Part shown: positions 47,068 through 58,022 of the stretch, in pieces
How positions within the stretch are numbered: the first letter of the stretch is position 1
Layout of the letters: each line of letters begins with the position of its first letter
Notes under the pieces: model-generated
Told to the model about the DNA's origin: nothing
Database searches by the model: none
Seen by the model: only the letters and a program-made list of their open reading frames with translations
Source of the DNA: Loripinus fragilis
Taxonomy: Eukaryota; Mollusca; Bivalvia; Lucinida; Lucinidae
NCBI GenBank assembly: GCA_964019695.1
Contig: OZ026522.1
Span: 61,961,811-62,025,810, forward strand
DNA: 64,000 nt
Reading direction: 5' to 3'
Made by a program: the position numbers and the translations under genes

Positions 47068-47960
47068 TAACATTATACAATTATTGACTATTGAGGCATT
47101 GGATATGATGTGATATCGACCAGATAATACCAATATTGACCGAGGCGAAGCAGAGGTCAATATTTGTATTCTCTGGTCGATATCACATCATATCCAATGC
47201 CTCATTAGTCAATAACTGTTTTATTATATAACATTTAGAGAAATATGTACAGGTATTATTGCACCTGGAAAAAACGCTGAACTTATATACAAGTTTTGGG
47301 ACAGACAAGCATTTAGCAGAAACAGTGCAACCCTAAATAAGACCACCAAGACCACCCTTTTACTATTGCATATATGTTGTGCATGAGTGTCATCATTCAA
47401 CATTTACAAACAAGAATTCTAACACACTTCGCATGTAGAGCCAATGATAAAATAAGTGTGATATGCCAAACAATAATTCACAGCTTTGAAAGCGCAGGGA
47501 AAATGTGTGATAGCTGACGTCATGTGTTACTGGTAAATGACGTCATTCATGGCGTTAGACGGTTTAACGTCGTTTTTACGCTTGAAAGACGTTACAAATA
47601 CATGTAAACGTATGCGACGTGGTCTAAGTATTGGCGGGAGTTCTTCAGTGCAAAGGCGGAAAGTTGGAAGAAGCTGAAGACTTCAAATTTGTTTTCACCG
47701 TTTATTGTGCATTAAACTCGAAATAGATCAGCTCCAGTGCGTGATTTGTAGCGTTCTCAGCATCTACGATATGATTATTAGCCACGCTTTAGAAAAGCAG
47801 AACCAGAACGGAAAAAACAGCAGGGAGTCTAATTTTAGTAACTAATATATACTGGCAAGCGCGCGCAAGCCAGTGAATATGACATTATATTGACTGGCCA
47901 CGTGAGCGCTCTAAGCCAATGAAATTCAGTCTTTTTTCTTAGTTATATAATAAAATTATA
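47068..47960. mobile_element. Palindromic MITEs nested in the LINE 3' UTR
   Basis: A strong hairpin at about 47085-47213: TTGACTATTGAGGCATTGGA pairs with TCCAATGCCTCATTAGTCAA, and GATGTGATATCGACCAGA with TCTGGTCGATATCACATC, around a GAGGCGAAGC loop. Next, in inverted orientation, is part of MITE A (TTCTAACACACTTCGC near 47415 to CGAAATAGATCAGCTCC near 47720). The right edge (TTAGTTATATAATAAAATT) is complementary to the left-side AT sequence. Confidence 0.7.
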
Positions 47961-48361
47961 TATATACAAATAAAACAACATCATCATCACATAGAATAGT
48001 AAATATAAGATAAAATAGTTATATACTTGGAGCGTATAAAAAGTGTAAAATTGTAGTGACTTGAAAATACGTGCCTAAGTGTGCACACATTTTAAAACAT
48101 AAGAATGTACCGTTTTATATTGACATAACATATTTATTGTGACGATGAAAGCAAAATAGCAGTCCGGAACCCATGCCTTGCACAGTCGAACAGGGAATCA
48201 TGTGGCGGAAACCAATGTCCAAACAGCATGCCCCTGTACGTGTAGACGCACGGCATGGTTCATGTCCTGCAGAGTCAGAACTTACCGCCCTGAATTATGA
48301 CTGCTTACTCAGATTGATAAATGTTTAAAATCAAATAAAAATGTTCATGTGTGTGTAAAAT

Positions 48362-51300
48362 TCAATGAAGCAAATGAGCTTTCATGTTTTTCTTAAAAAC
48401 GTTTAGGGAGCCAGCATTTCTAACTGTCTGAGGAAAAGGAAATAGCCTAGGCGCTGAACAAGAAAACGATCCATCGTATATTGTCGTACGTGATTTTGGT
48501 ACACACAATGATCCGTTGTCGGTTGATCGTAAGTTTAGTGTATGTACTTGTGATACCGGTTTTAGTAAAGTTGATATGTATTCAGGGGTTAGGTCATTCA
48601 AGGCTCTATATGTAAATACAGCTTTATTGAAATTTATTCTGTTTGGAACTGAAAACCAACCAAGCTCTCTAAACATAGTGTCAGATGGAGTATTGAATTC
48701 AGCGTGCAAGATTATGCGAGTGGCACGCTTTTGTAATTTCGATAGGCGTTCAATATGTGTGCCTGCCGCGGACCCCCATGTCAGGGAACCATAATCGATA
48801 AACGGGAGAATGTAACCCTGGTAAAACATCTTTTGATATTCAATTGAAACATATCTGGATTGTTGTCCAAGAAGTGATATCTTAGAAGCGAGGATCTAAC
48901 ATAGATGATCAATGTGAGATGACCACGTCAGATGTTCATCAATATAAATACCAAGTAGTTTTAGTTTAGTCACGTTCTGTATACGGATATTTTCAATTTG
49001 TACATTTATTTCGCGGGATATATTCAATCGTTGTCTAGTACCAACTAACATACACGTGGTTTTACCATAGTGAATGTTCATTTTGTTAGGCTTACTCCAA
49101 TCTATAGCATTTTTAAAATCGCACAGCAGATTGTGTTCGATATTGCTTACGTTTTTACCTGTATAGTGGACAGTTGCATCGTCTTCGTATAGTTCTGATT
49201 TGCAGTGGTCAAAGCAGAGAGGCAGATCATTTATGAAGATAAGGAATAACAATAACGTAGGTCCTAGAATAGACCCCTGTGGGACACCAGAACGTACCCA
49301 ACGAAAGTCTGTTAGTCCTTTGTCACTTTCGATGACTTGCTGTCGATTATTCAGATATGAGTTAAACCACTGTAGGGTTGATGGACTAAATTTGTAAATT
49401 GAAAGTTTTTTCATCAAGATAGCATGGTCCACTAAATCAAAAGCTTTCCGAAAGTCAAGAAATAGGACTCCAACCATATCACCACTGTCAATGCACTCCA
49501 TCCAACTTTCAACTAGTTTGATTAACGCAGATTGACAGCTGTGTTTATGGCGGAAACCAGATTGACTTTCGTGTAGTAGTTTATGTTTATGAAGAAAACC
49601 CATAAGATGTTTATTAACATGTTTTTCAAAAATCTTTGATATTGTAGGCAAGATGGATATTGGTCTGTAGTTCGATGGGTCTGATTTCGTTCCACCTTTA
49701 AAGATTGGCAACACCTTCGCTTGCTTTAGTTGAGAAGGAAAACATCCTGTTGCCATACTTTTATTTATCAACTTTGCAATAGACGGAGAGATAGCACAGG
49801 CAGCTATTTTAAGGATTCTTGGCCCAATGCCATCAAGGCCTGTTGCTTTTGAGCAGTCGAGCTTATTAATATAATTCGTAACCTGTTCAGGAGTTATGAA
49901 CGGTATACTTAAGAATGTTTCATTGGGTATTTTGTTATTAACATATTGGCTTATTTTTTCGGTATTTAAACTTGGTGCTTCGTTATCATTTTGATTCAAA
50001 ATGTTTGCTATTGAGGAAAATTATGTATTTAATTTCTGAGCTATTTCTGCAGAGTTAGTTATACATTCATTGTCAATGATAAGTTCTTCAGGTAAGCGAT
50101 TGTTTGAGGCCTTTGAGCCACCATTTAGCGTACGCAAATGCGCCCAGATATGTTTTGTATCTTTTGACTTGCTAATAGATTCTGAGAAATGCTTGCGTTT
50201 TGAATCCCTGATTAACTGCCTTGTTTTATTTCGATACTTTTTATATTCGGTCCATTGTTTCTTACGTTTACAATTGTCTCGTAGCTTTTGCATTTGTCTA
50301 ATGTCTGGAGTGAACCAATATGGCATTCGCTTAGTTTTAACACGTTTGTTTTTGATAGGAGCATGTTTATTTAACTGTTGTATAATTAATGAAGAAAATA
50401 GAGCCATATCGGCGTCGACAGTTTCGTGGTCATTTGCAGATGCTTCCAGGTCATTGGTAAGTTCTGTGAGAAAATTAACTTCATTAAAGTGTTTGAAACA
50501 GCGATAAGAAGCCATATTGTGATCATTTGTTGGGATTTTACTATTGATTTTGCGAGTGAAGCAAATGGGGGAATGGTCACTTATTGAAAGCGCTGAAACA
50601 AACCAGTTGGTTATATTCTCAGGATGAGAAGAGTAAGCATGGTCAATCAGAGTTGAACTTGCCTGTGTAACACGTGTAGGCATTTGAACAAATTGTGTAA
50701 GATCGAAGATTTGTAGCATGTTTAGGAATTTGCTATTAGAACATGCGTTCAAATCAATGTTGAAGTCCCCCATTAGTATCAATTCTAAGCCAGTCACCTG
50801 TGCTATGGAAAGCTCTGTCTCAAAGAGGTCTATCCAGTCACTGTGTACACTTGGCGGACGGTAAATTGAACAAACCAAAAATGGTTTTGTATTTGGCAGT
50901 TCTATCTCTGCCCAGATAGTTTCAATTTTAGAAATTTCATATTTATGTCTTCTTTTATATTTAATTGAGTTTCTAAAATAAAGAATGAGACCACCTCCAG
51001 TTTTATTCTGGGTGTCCATTCTATCTTTGCGTATGAAATCATATCCTTCGATCACTACCTGTTGATCTATAATGTTTGGATCCAAGAATGATTCACAGAG
51101 TCCCAGTATGTCACCACATTTATCATTTGCCATTAGGATTCGCAATTCATCCAGTTTGGGTAGGATGTGCTGTATATTCAGATTACAGAAATGCAGGCCT
51201 TTAGATGTAAATGTTAATTCTGAAGAATCTGTATGAGATAAGGACAAACAGGTAGGATTGTTGGATTGAGAAATTATACTTTCATTCTGAACATCAGATT

Positions 51301-51436
51301 CAAAGTCATGATAGGCAGAGAGATCACTTGGGCACCCAGAATTGTCAGAGCAAATAGACGCATCACTCATGTATTGCCCAAGACTCATATTTGACAGCGT
51401 AGGTTTGCCATTGAGTTCATGATAAGTGCTTGTCAC
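48362..51436 (-). pseudogene. LINE ORF2: endonuclease and reverse transcriptase
   Basis: One reading frame interrupted by two stops: TAA at 50021-50023 and TAG at 48896-48898. The N-terminal APE-type endonuclease (51200-50500) shows LHFCNLNIQ, CESFLDP, CSIYRPPS, LMGDFNIDL, LIDHAYSS and SDHSPICF. RT (49999-48900) shows ATGLDGI, LPIFKGG, NYRPISILP, SGFRHKHS, FLDFRKAFDLVDH, GVPQGSILGP and the palm motif YEDD, where the family has YADD or YVDD. There is also an extra Leu-rich codon pair between GP and FLIFIND. After the second stop the C-terminal FYQGYILPFIDYG and ATRIILHAEF segments follow in frame. In intact elements this protein nicks the target and copies the RNA there. Confidence 0.9.
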
Positions 51437-51493
51437 AACATTACAGATAGGTGTTTTGCTTGAGTCTGACTGAATTACACGCTCTGTGATTTC

Positions 51494-52690
51494 CTATAGG
51501 GAAATATATCCAGGGGACCCAGCAGCCTTTACATTATAATAGCATTCTTGCGTACTATGTCCTCTTTTGAAGCAAATATGGCAAAGTTTGTTAAGGGAAT
51601 GAGAACCTCTGCCAGCATGCGAGCTAGGTCTCCCTCCACCAAATTTGGTGGAGGTAGACCTAGCATGCGAGCTAGGACTACCTCCACCAAATTGAAATTT
51701 TCTATTTGAGGGGAATGTTTGTATTTGAGAAGCTGGTCGACTGACTTTACATATTTTGTCTATATTTGAGAGGAATTTCCTTGTTCCATTTACATTCAAG
51801 TGAATTTTGTCTCTGGCAAAGTAGGCTGCTGGTATTTCACCCGGTGCAAATAAAAAGCTATCAAAATCGTTTGTGAAATCGATGTTCATTTCTTCACATA
51901 AAGATTTAAGTTTCTCATTGTATGGTTTTAGGTCTATGATTTTAAGTGGTAGAAGACCGGACACAATTATACGACGATCTTTATCAACTAAGTTTTCTAA
52001 GAGCGATATGAAGTCATCACAGAAGGTTTCCAGGTCTTTACCATCATCGACATCGTTACCGCTAACATGTACGATTATAGTTTTACAATTATCAAGATTG
52101 TAAGCACACATTTTCTCTTTCAGTGTCTCAGTTGTCGCCCCTGGAAAGGATCTCACTGTAGTATTTGGTTTGAGTTCTTTGGTTTTGATTCCTTTCAATA
52201 TGGAGCTCCCAACTAGTAATGTAGTTTGTTTAATTTGTTTCTTTTCAGTCAAATCTATTGGATTATCTCTTTCATTTGAGAGTTCCGTTATATTGGGTGA
52301 TTGATTGCGTTTCTGATGTAACCTGAGATTAGGTCGACCTTTGGATACATGAGGTTTATTTATCACATTTGTAAATTTACCAGAATTCTTGGTATTTGTG
52401 TCCACATTTGAGTTTTTGGTTTTATTCACTGCTTTTTTAGGATAATTTAATGTTTTGTTTGTGTCCACTTTCTGATGTTTTGGAGTTGATGTAGTATCCG
52501 CAAATGTGTTAAAGCTTTCAGTATGGGTTTTCACTTTCTCGAAAACTGCCTCTGTTTTGTTTAATATTTTGCAGGCTTTTTGATCTAGGGATGTTTTGAG
52601 ATTATTTGTCGTGGTTTGTAGACTTTCGATTGATTCTGTGATAAAAGGTAAGGTGCTGCCTATTCTTTCATTCATACCCAACTCGCACAT
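51494..52690 (-). CDS. LINE ORF1: SGNH-type esterase plus zinc knuckle
   Basis: 398 residues, uninterrupted. Roughly residues 165-330 form an SGNH/GDSL-like hydrolase domain: TTLLVGSSIL (block I, nucleophile Ser), IVHVSGNDVDD (block III, Asn) and ARDKIHLNVNG (block V, Asp-x-x-His type). The C-terminus carries CHICFKRGHSTQEC, a CX2CX4HX4C zinc knuckle for RNA binding. Between them is a duplicated FGGGxPSSHA segment. The N-terminal ~100 residues look helical. ORF1 with an esterase domain is known from CR1-type LINEs, where its role in the ribonucleoprotein is unclear. ORF2 starts about 60 bp downstream. Confidence 0.85.
   Translation of the reverse strand: MCELGMNERIGSTLPFITESIESLQTTTNNLKTSLDQKACKILNKTEAVFEKVKTHTESFNTFADTTSTPKHQKVDTNKTLNYPKKAVNKTKNSNVDTNTKNSGKFTNVINKPHVSKGRPNLRLHQKRNQSPNITELSNERDNPIDLTEKKQIKQTTLLVGSSILKGIKTKELKPNTTVRSFPGATTETLKEKMCAYNLDNCKTIIVHVSGNDVDDGKDLETFCDDFISLLENLVDKDRRIIVSGLLPLKIIDLKPYNEKLKSLCEEMNIDFTNDFDSFLFAPGEIPAAYFARDKIHLNVNGTRKFLSNIDKICKVSRPASQIQTFPSNRKFQFGGGSPSSHARSTSTKFGGGRPSSHAGRGSHSLNKLCHICFKRGHSTQECYYNVKAAGSPGYISL
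51617..51690. repeat. Short palindrome and direct repeat inside LINE ORF1
   Basis: The word CATGCGAGCTAGG occurs twice (51617 and 51664), each next to CTCCACCAAATT-type sequence; the first junction forms the perfect palindrome CTCCACCAAATTTGGTGGAG. This creates the repeated FGGGxPSSHA in the protein. Confidence 0.8.
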
Positions 52691-53370
52691 ACACTTCCAT
52701 ACTCATGCCCTGCCCTACCCCTGCTCAAATCTACCCATATCCATATGGGCGTTATACTATGAATAGATGTGTGTGTAGGATGTGTATCTGGCTATGGGTT
52801 GGGTGCGTAGATGTAGGGTAGGATATGAGTATGCTGGTTAAGTAGGCTACGCTACCCTTATTTCTGGCTTACCAAAGTCCTGACCCATACATGATTTCAT
52901 ACGTAATGTACCCCTACTTATAACCTACCTGACAGTTACTTGTATCTTTCAAGGGCGTGGTGTAATTAAGGATAAGACAGGAATGGGTAGAAACTGTAGA
53001 AACTAGGGTAGGGCTAAAGGTAGGATAGCCCATTCATAAGAGCGACCCTGCCAAAGTATATACTCATACCCTACCCATTAACATACTCATAACCTACCAT
53101 ATCCTGCCCCAGTGCAAACCCTGCCCTGCACCAACGCAAATCATACCCTTACCTCCACGCATATCTACCCTTACCCATATTCCATATTGGTAGATGTTAT
53201 GGCTCCAAAATTGTTATGATTAGTGTATGGTAGATACGGGTACCTTAGGTTATTAGTATGGAAAAGACTAGGGTAGAGTTGGGCTATCTACTCAAATCCT
53301 ACTATTCTAATACCCTAACCTTACTCACAGGATATTGTATGAATAGCGTATGGCTATGTAAGAAATTTGT
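52691..53370. repeat. Low-complexity CTACCC/CATATCC region
   Basis: Degenerate short words (CTACCC, CCATATCC, TACTCATACC and complements such as GGGTAGG) fill this stretch just upstream of the LINE. Similar AGGG/GGGTA words lie at 46870-46975 on the other side of the LINE, so the LINE may have entered a single low-complexity tract. No gene. Confidence 0.55.
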
Positions 53371-53898
53371 TGTGGATGTTACATGCACACCTGTGGGCAT
53401 ATGAATATTAGTAAAATGTCAAAATGCCTAACTGCTGCCACCAATGTGAGGGTGTGAAATATTGTTCTGCACTCTATATTAAAGTAAGAAAGGCGGCAAA
53501 GATCAGGAATCGATACAATCAAGTACCACACTTGACCCAGGATACCACACGGGAAAGTAACAAAAACACAATTAAACATTACAAACAAGAGCCAAGAGGT
53601 TAGCCCTTTCCCAGCAGATGACCTCAGGGCAGCAATAAACGGACGCGAAAGCATGACAAGTACAAAACATAAATAACACAAATGAAGCACAAAAGAAGTA
53701 CCGCCTTAAAACGGTCAGTAAAACTATTTTACTGGAGGATTAAAACCAGTTCCACCGCGCAAACGAAAAATGCAAAATGTCGCTAGTGCGACATTTACAA
53801 TCAAATGTATATTTCTGTGCCTCGATGATGTCTTAATAATAGCAAACTGTACAGACACTGATAAATTTCGTAGGCTTCTCACCTGGGTTTACACTGTA

Positions 53899-54255
53899 TA
53901 TAGAGAATACTAGGTGAGTGTCTTATGATATCAAGTTTACCAGGCAATGCTTTGAGAACGCTTGTTGACATCGCGAGGCTTGTCGAGCGATTCAACATGC
54001 CTTATCAAAGCCGAGCCTGGTAAACTTGATATCAAAAGACGTGATCCTGGTATTCTATTTATCAGTTTACCTATTAATCCTCTCTTCAAACTAGCGATTG
54101 TGACGTATTTATCGATTTTTGTGTATATTCAGCGTCATTTACGACGTCAGTCAAAAAGTGCAACGTCATTACGACCTGAGCACATGCCTGAGATAGACAA
54201 CGTTTATCAGACAACGTGCGACAATGCAGTTAATATGTGATGTGACTGATAAATC
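53899..54255 (+). mobile_element. MITE family E, copy 4
   Basis: ATAGAGAATACTAGGTGAGT, TGATATCAAGTTTACCAGGC, the CGCGAGGCTTGTCGAGCG loop and GCCTGGTAAACTTGATATC, then the downstream half to GTGACTGATAAATC. The closest match to copy 1 at 20097. Confidence 0.8.
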
Positions 54256-54639
54256 AGAGTACCATTTACGGGTTAACAGTCAATGAAGGCACATTTAAAA
54301 AGAAAACAAAAGGTTAATATTAGGTTCTCACATTTTTGATAAAAAAGTAAAAATCTCTTCCTTTCCTGGAAGATAACCAAGTGGTGCGACCTTATGCACA
54401 TGATGCTTCATAACTATACATACAAACAAATAATACTATAGTTAGTCACATGTAAAGTGTCCGCACGACGCTACTCGTCTGCATATTACATATATATACG
54501 TGTCCTCAAATTATTTATTAAAATTAACTGAAATAAATGAAACTAGCCCCCTTAGTGTCTAAGAATATTTACTTAAAAAGGGTAACACGGGTTCTCAAGA
54601 AAACGATCTGTTTGCTGTCGATGTTCTAAATTGGATACG

Positions 54640-55765
54640 TTTTAATGGGAACAAGACAGTTCACCGACAAGACAATTCACCGGCACAGTTTTTGAAGACA
54701 GTTCACCAACAGATTTGAAGACAGTTCACGGACACTTTTGAAGACAGTTCATCGACACTTTTTTACACGTTATTGACATATGGCTTGAAAATATAATTGA
54801 TTATTGTGAAGAAATATTGATGAGTTATGATTTGAGGTGATATGTTGATATACTTTATTGAGAAAGCGATATTTTTGTTTGTCCAGACAGACATTTGATT
54901 GCTACATGAAGTTATATTGATGTGATCCTATAGCCAACCATACATTATTTCAAAGCATTCCTTCTGAATATTTAAACAGATTTGTTCAGGCCTACCTTTT
55001 TATTTTTGTATAGTTATTTTACATTAGTGACATAAGACATATTTTCGCACAGACAATGTAATGATCGCTATATATGCTGTTGTATGCTCGTCTAATAAAA
55101 TCATATTGCAATAGCAAATAGGTACTGTTATTAAGAAATATATCAGCTCCAGCAGTGAATTGTTGAGTAATAATTCACTATTTGGAGGTTAGTTGTAAAG
55201 ATCAAATCATGAGCGCGCAGTGCGAGTGGTTTATCTTCTACAACTGACCGACAAACAGTGAATTATTACTCAACAATTCACGCACTGGAGCTGATCTATT
55301 TCGATTCTAACACACAATAAACGACAAAAACACATTCGAAGTCTTCAGATTCTTCCAACTTTCCGCCATTGCACTGAAGAACTCCCGCCAATACTTGGAC
55401 TACTTTGCATACGTTTACATGTAATTGTTACGTCTTTCAAGTGTAAAAACAACGTTACACCGTCTAACGCCATGAATGACGTCATTTTCCAGTGACGTCG
55501 GCTATCACACACTTTAGCTGTGAATTATTGTCTGATATATCACAGTTTGTTACCGTTGGCTCTATAGGCGAGGTGTGTTAGAATTAGCTTTATATTAGGC
55601 CTTTGTTCATTATAACATCAATAAATATGAAAATTGTGACATTCCATATAAATACAATATAAAATGTGTCGATGAACTGTCTTCAATTCTGTCGGTGAAC
55701 TGTCTTCAATTATCTCGGTGAACTGTCTTCAAATGCGTGTCGGTGAACTGTCTCGATTCATTTCA
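54640..55765. mobile_element. Element with inverted arms of repeated GACAGTTCACCGACA
   Basis: Left arm (about 54648-54766) has five near-copies of GAAGACAGTTCACCGACA. Right arm (about 55664-55758) has four in reverse complement (TGTCGGTGAACTGTCTTC). A complete MITE A copy (55139-55590) is nested between them. No transposase is recognisable, so this is a non-autonomous element or a shell of one. Confidence 0.75.
55139..55590. mobile_element. Composite palindromic MITE family A, copy 2
   Basis: Hairpin TATCAGCTCCAGCAGTGAAT.. to ..CACTGGAGCTGATCTATTTC, then TTCTAACACACAATAAACG to GCGAGGTGTGTTAGAA. Same two-part organisation as 6381-6830. Confidence 0.8.
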
Positions 55766-55799
55766 GGGACGTTTTGACTTGAGGACGTTTTGACTTTGC

Positions 55800-57380
55800 G
55801 CACTTAGTCCCGGGTTTTAATATGCCGTAATTTTCACAATACTTGTGGATTTCACGAAAATTGGGTAAACAGGAATGAAACACATTTTATTTGAGTTTTA
55901 AAGGATGTAACTTTGATGCTTGCATTTTGTTTCCACTTCGTTCATATTCCAGAAAGATTAATGTATTTCGCCTATATTGCATAGGACCACCTTAGACCGC
56001 GTTTAAGAACAATTCTGTGGGCAAGTAAACACCTAATTGTTACAAGTTTGAGCTTTTCCAAAAATGTGACTACTTTTATCTGTATCTTCTACCGTTCTAC
56101 GGTGTAGGACCAATACTGGTGTTTAGACAATGGGAGTGAGATTACGAAATTCGTCCTGCTAAAGGAGAGCTAATTTGAAGCCCTCAACTCTGGGTTTTCC
56201 CTGGTGCACTAAGGATCATTGACTGTTTGGGCCTTATATACTACATTCCCATGATATCGACATGTCCATGATATCGACACCAATTGTTATCCCACGATCT
56301 TTCGTCTGACTTGCCACCTATCAGTTGTTTACATTTCTGCTTCAGTAACCAGGAAGTCACTCCACATACTCGTTAGCAATTTGAAGAAAAATGTCAAGAC
56401 TTACTTGTAAGCGCAAGTGATGTTTAAACAAAGGTCTTTTATTTCCAATATGCCGTATTTGTCCCTACCCCCAATATCAATGCAACTTATTAATTTGTCA
56501 TAACAATCAGTTTTCAAAAATATCTCTTCAGCTTGAAAAAGCGTCTGCATGACCAATCAGGTGACAAACCAAAGTCACATGATTGCCGTTAATGGAATCC
56601 ATATTTTTAGAAATAAAAGTATGGGAAGCCTTAACTGTCTGAAAAAGAGAAATCTTGAAGATGAGACAGAAGACTGCATTTGTCAGGTTGGAACAATGGG
56701 AGTATTTGTCACTTTTCTTCACACTGGATGCATCTCAAAACTTGCACAGAAGTCAGAGTGTTGAGAAGGGGCAGAGAATCCAGGTGTTCTCACTGCATGT
56801 GTACACTAAAATTAAGCAGGTCTGGTCCGTATATGAGACTTGTTAAAATTGTAAATTGTTATTTCATTAAGATGTGTTATCTCATTATAAACTGCTACTT
56901 AAAGCTCATTTGATTTTTTGGCTTATGTTTTATCAATATTAAGTCCCCATTGGACCCTTAACAGCAAGATCACCAAGTATCAAACCTTTTGCCTGAATGG
57001 CTTCCTATAAAAATGGCATTTCATGCTAACATGTCGATATCATGGTAAACTCCCCTTATGGTCACATATCCAGCATGGCATCCGGTCAGCAGGAAATGTA
57101 AACACAGAGAAACTATTGACCAACATTCAAAATTATGAAAAGTTAGAAGACATATTACGGTAAAAGTATCAAAGAAAGAAAAGGTTTGAAAGTTTATCTT
57201 TTATTAGCAAATGATTGATAAGTATTAACGGTGTCGATACCATGGAACTCCGGGCTACACCTATTTTTCTGATTCCCAGAACGCTGCTTTTGGGCTTCTG
57301 GTGTGGTGCATGTAGTATCAGTGCAATAGGTGAATCTAATGGCAAGAGCAGGCGAGCAAATTATTTTCAAAATTCCTACA
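55800..57380. other. No gene recognised
   Basis: Unique-looking sequence. Overlapping open frames at 56549-56913 and the start of one at 57215 match no family I know; none has splice or signal features that would support it. Confidence 0.4.
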
Positions 57381-58022
57381 CACTCGAGAGTCGGTACCTA
57401 GATTTACCTGAAAGACTCGAATTACCGGAAAGACCGCCGAAATACTGGAAAGACCAACAGATTAATAGGGAAATATTGATGGATGCATCAGCAAATTGAA
57501 TATAATAAATAGTATATGTTGTTTATAATTTGATATATTTATATGGGGTGTCAACTATTCACTTCTCTACCATACATGTACATTGATTGGATTGTTAGTT
57601 CTTGGTGTTAACAAGGGTCCTTTAATTAGTCTTGTAAGTTCCACCTTATTGACACGTTGATTAGGATGTTTATGACCAACAATATAGCTAGGCTGTGCTT
57701 TTGTTGGTCATAATCTAATCCGTTCATTGATTAATCTGTTACTGTTATTGACCAGATAATTGATCATGAATTGACCAGTGGCTTCCAAGGATGAACCAAT
57801 TAGGGAATTTAACAAATAGCGCTGTTGCTTGAGGAGGGGACATGTGGCAAGCGTAGACTCGTCTGAGTCTTTATTGCAGCAGTAAAAGCTCTGGTAAAAC
57901 TTAAGTTTGTCTGATCCCCAATACATAAAATGATCCAACTACATATTGTTTGGTCTTTCCGGTATTTCGGTGGTCTTTCCGGTATTTTGAGTCTTTCCGG
58001 TAAATCTAGGCACCCCTCGAGA
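57381..58022. mobile_element. Element with ~70-bp inverted ends of repeated TACCGGAAAGAC
   Basis: Left end CTCGAGAGTCGGTACCTAGA, TTTACCTGAAAGACTCGAAT, then TACCGGAAAGACC(G/A)CCGAAATAC. The right end (57948-58022) is the inverted equivalent, closing CTAGGCACCCCTCGAG. About 640 bp in all, with no transposase. Each arm holds three GGAAAGAC words at regular spacing, possible transposase-binding sites. Confidence 0.75.

Larger units (their letters stand above)
46975..52690 (-). mobile_element. CR1-like LINE, nearly full length
   Basis: Minus-strand order: ORF1 (52690-51494), ORF2 with endonuclease and RT (51436-48362), 3' UTR, then a conserved tail (TAGAATAGCTTACTAGC.. ..CTACCCTCTCAAAACAATGT) ending in a (TAAA)n run at 46977-47004, the kind of simple-repeat end CR1/L2-type LINEs have. 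A ~900-bp block of palindromic MITE sequence (about 47068-47960) is inserted in the 3' UTR. Two in-frame stops and an altered catalytic motif make this copy inactive, though only mildly decayed. Confidence 0.85.

Noticed and set aside
50070..50507. 145-codon plus-strand frame
   Set aside because: Antisense shadow of the LINE ORF2 endonuclease.
57215..57499. 94-codon plus-strand frame
   Set aside because: Its second half is the inverted end of the 57381-58022 element; the LPERLELPERPPKYWKD run is the repeated motif translated.
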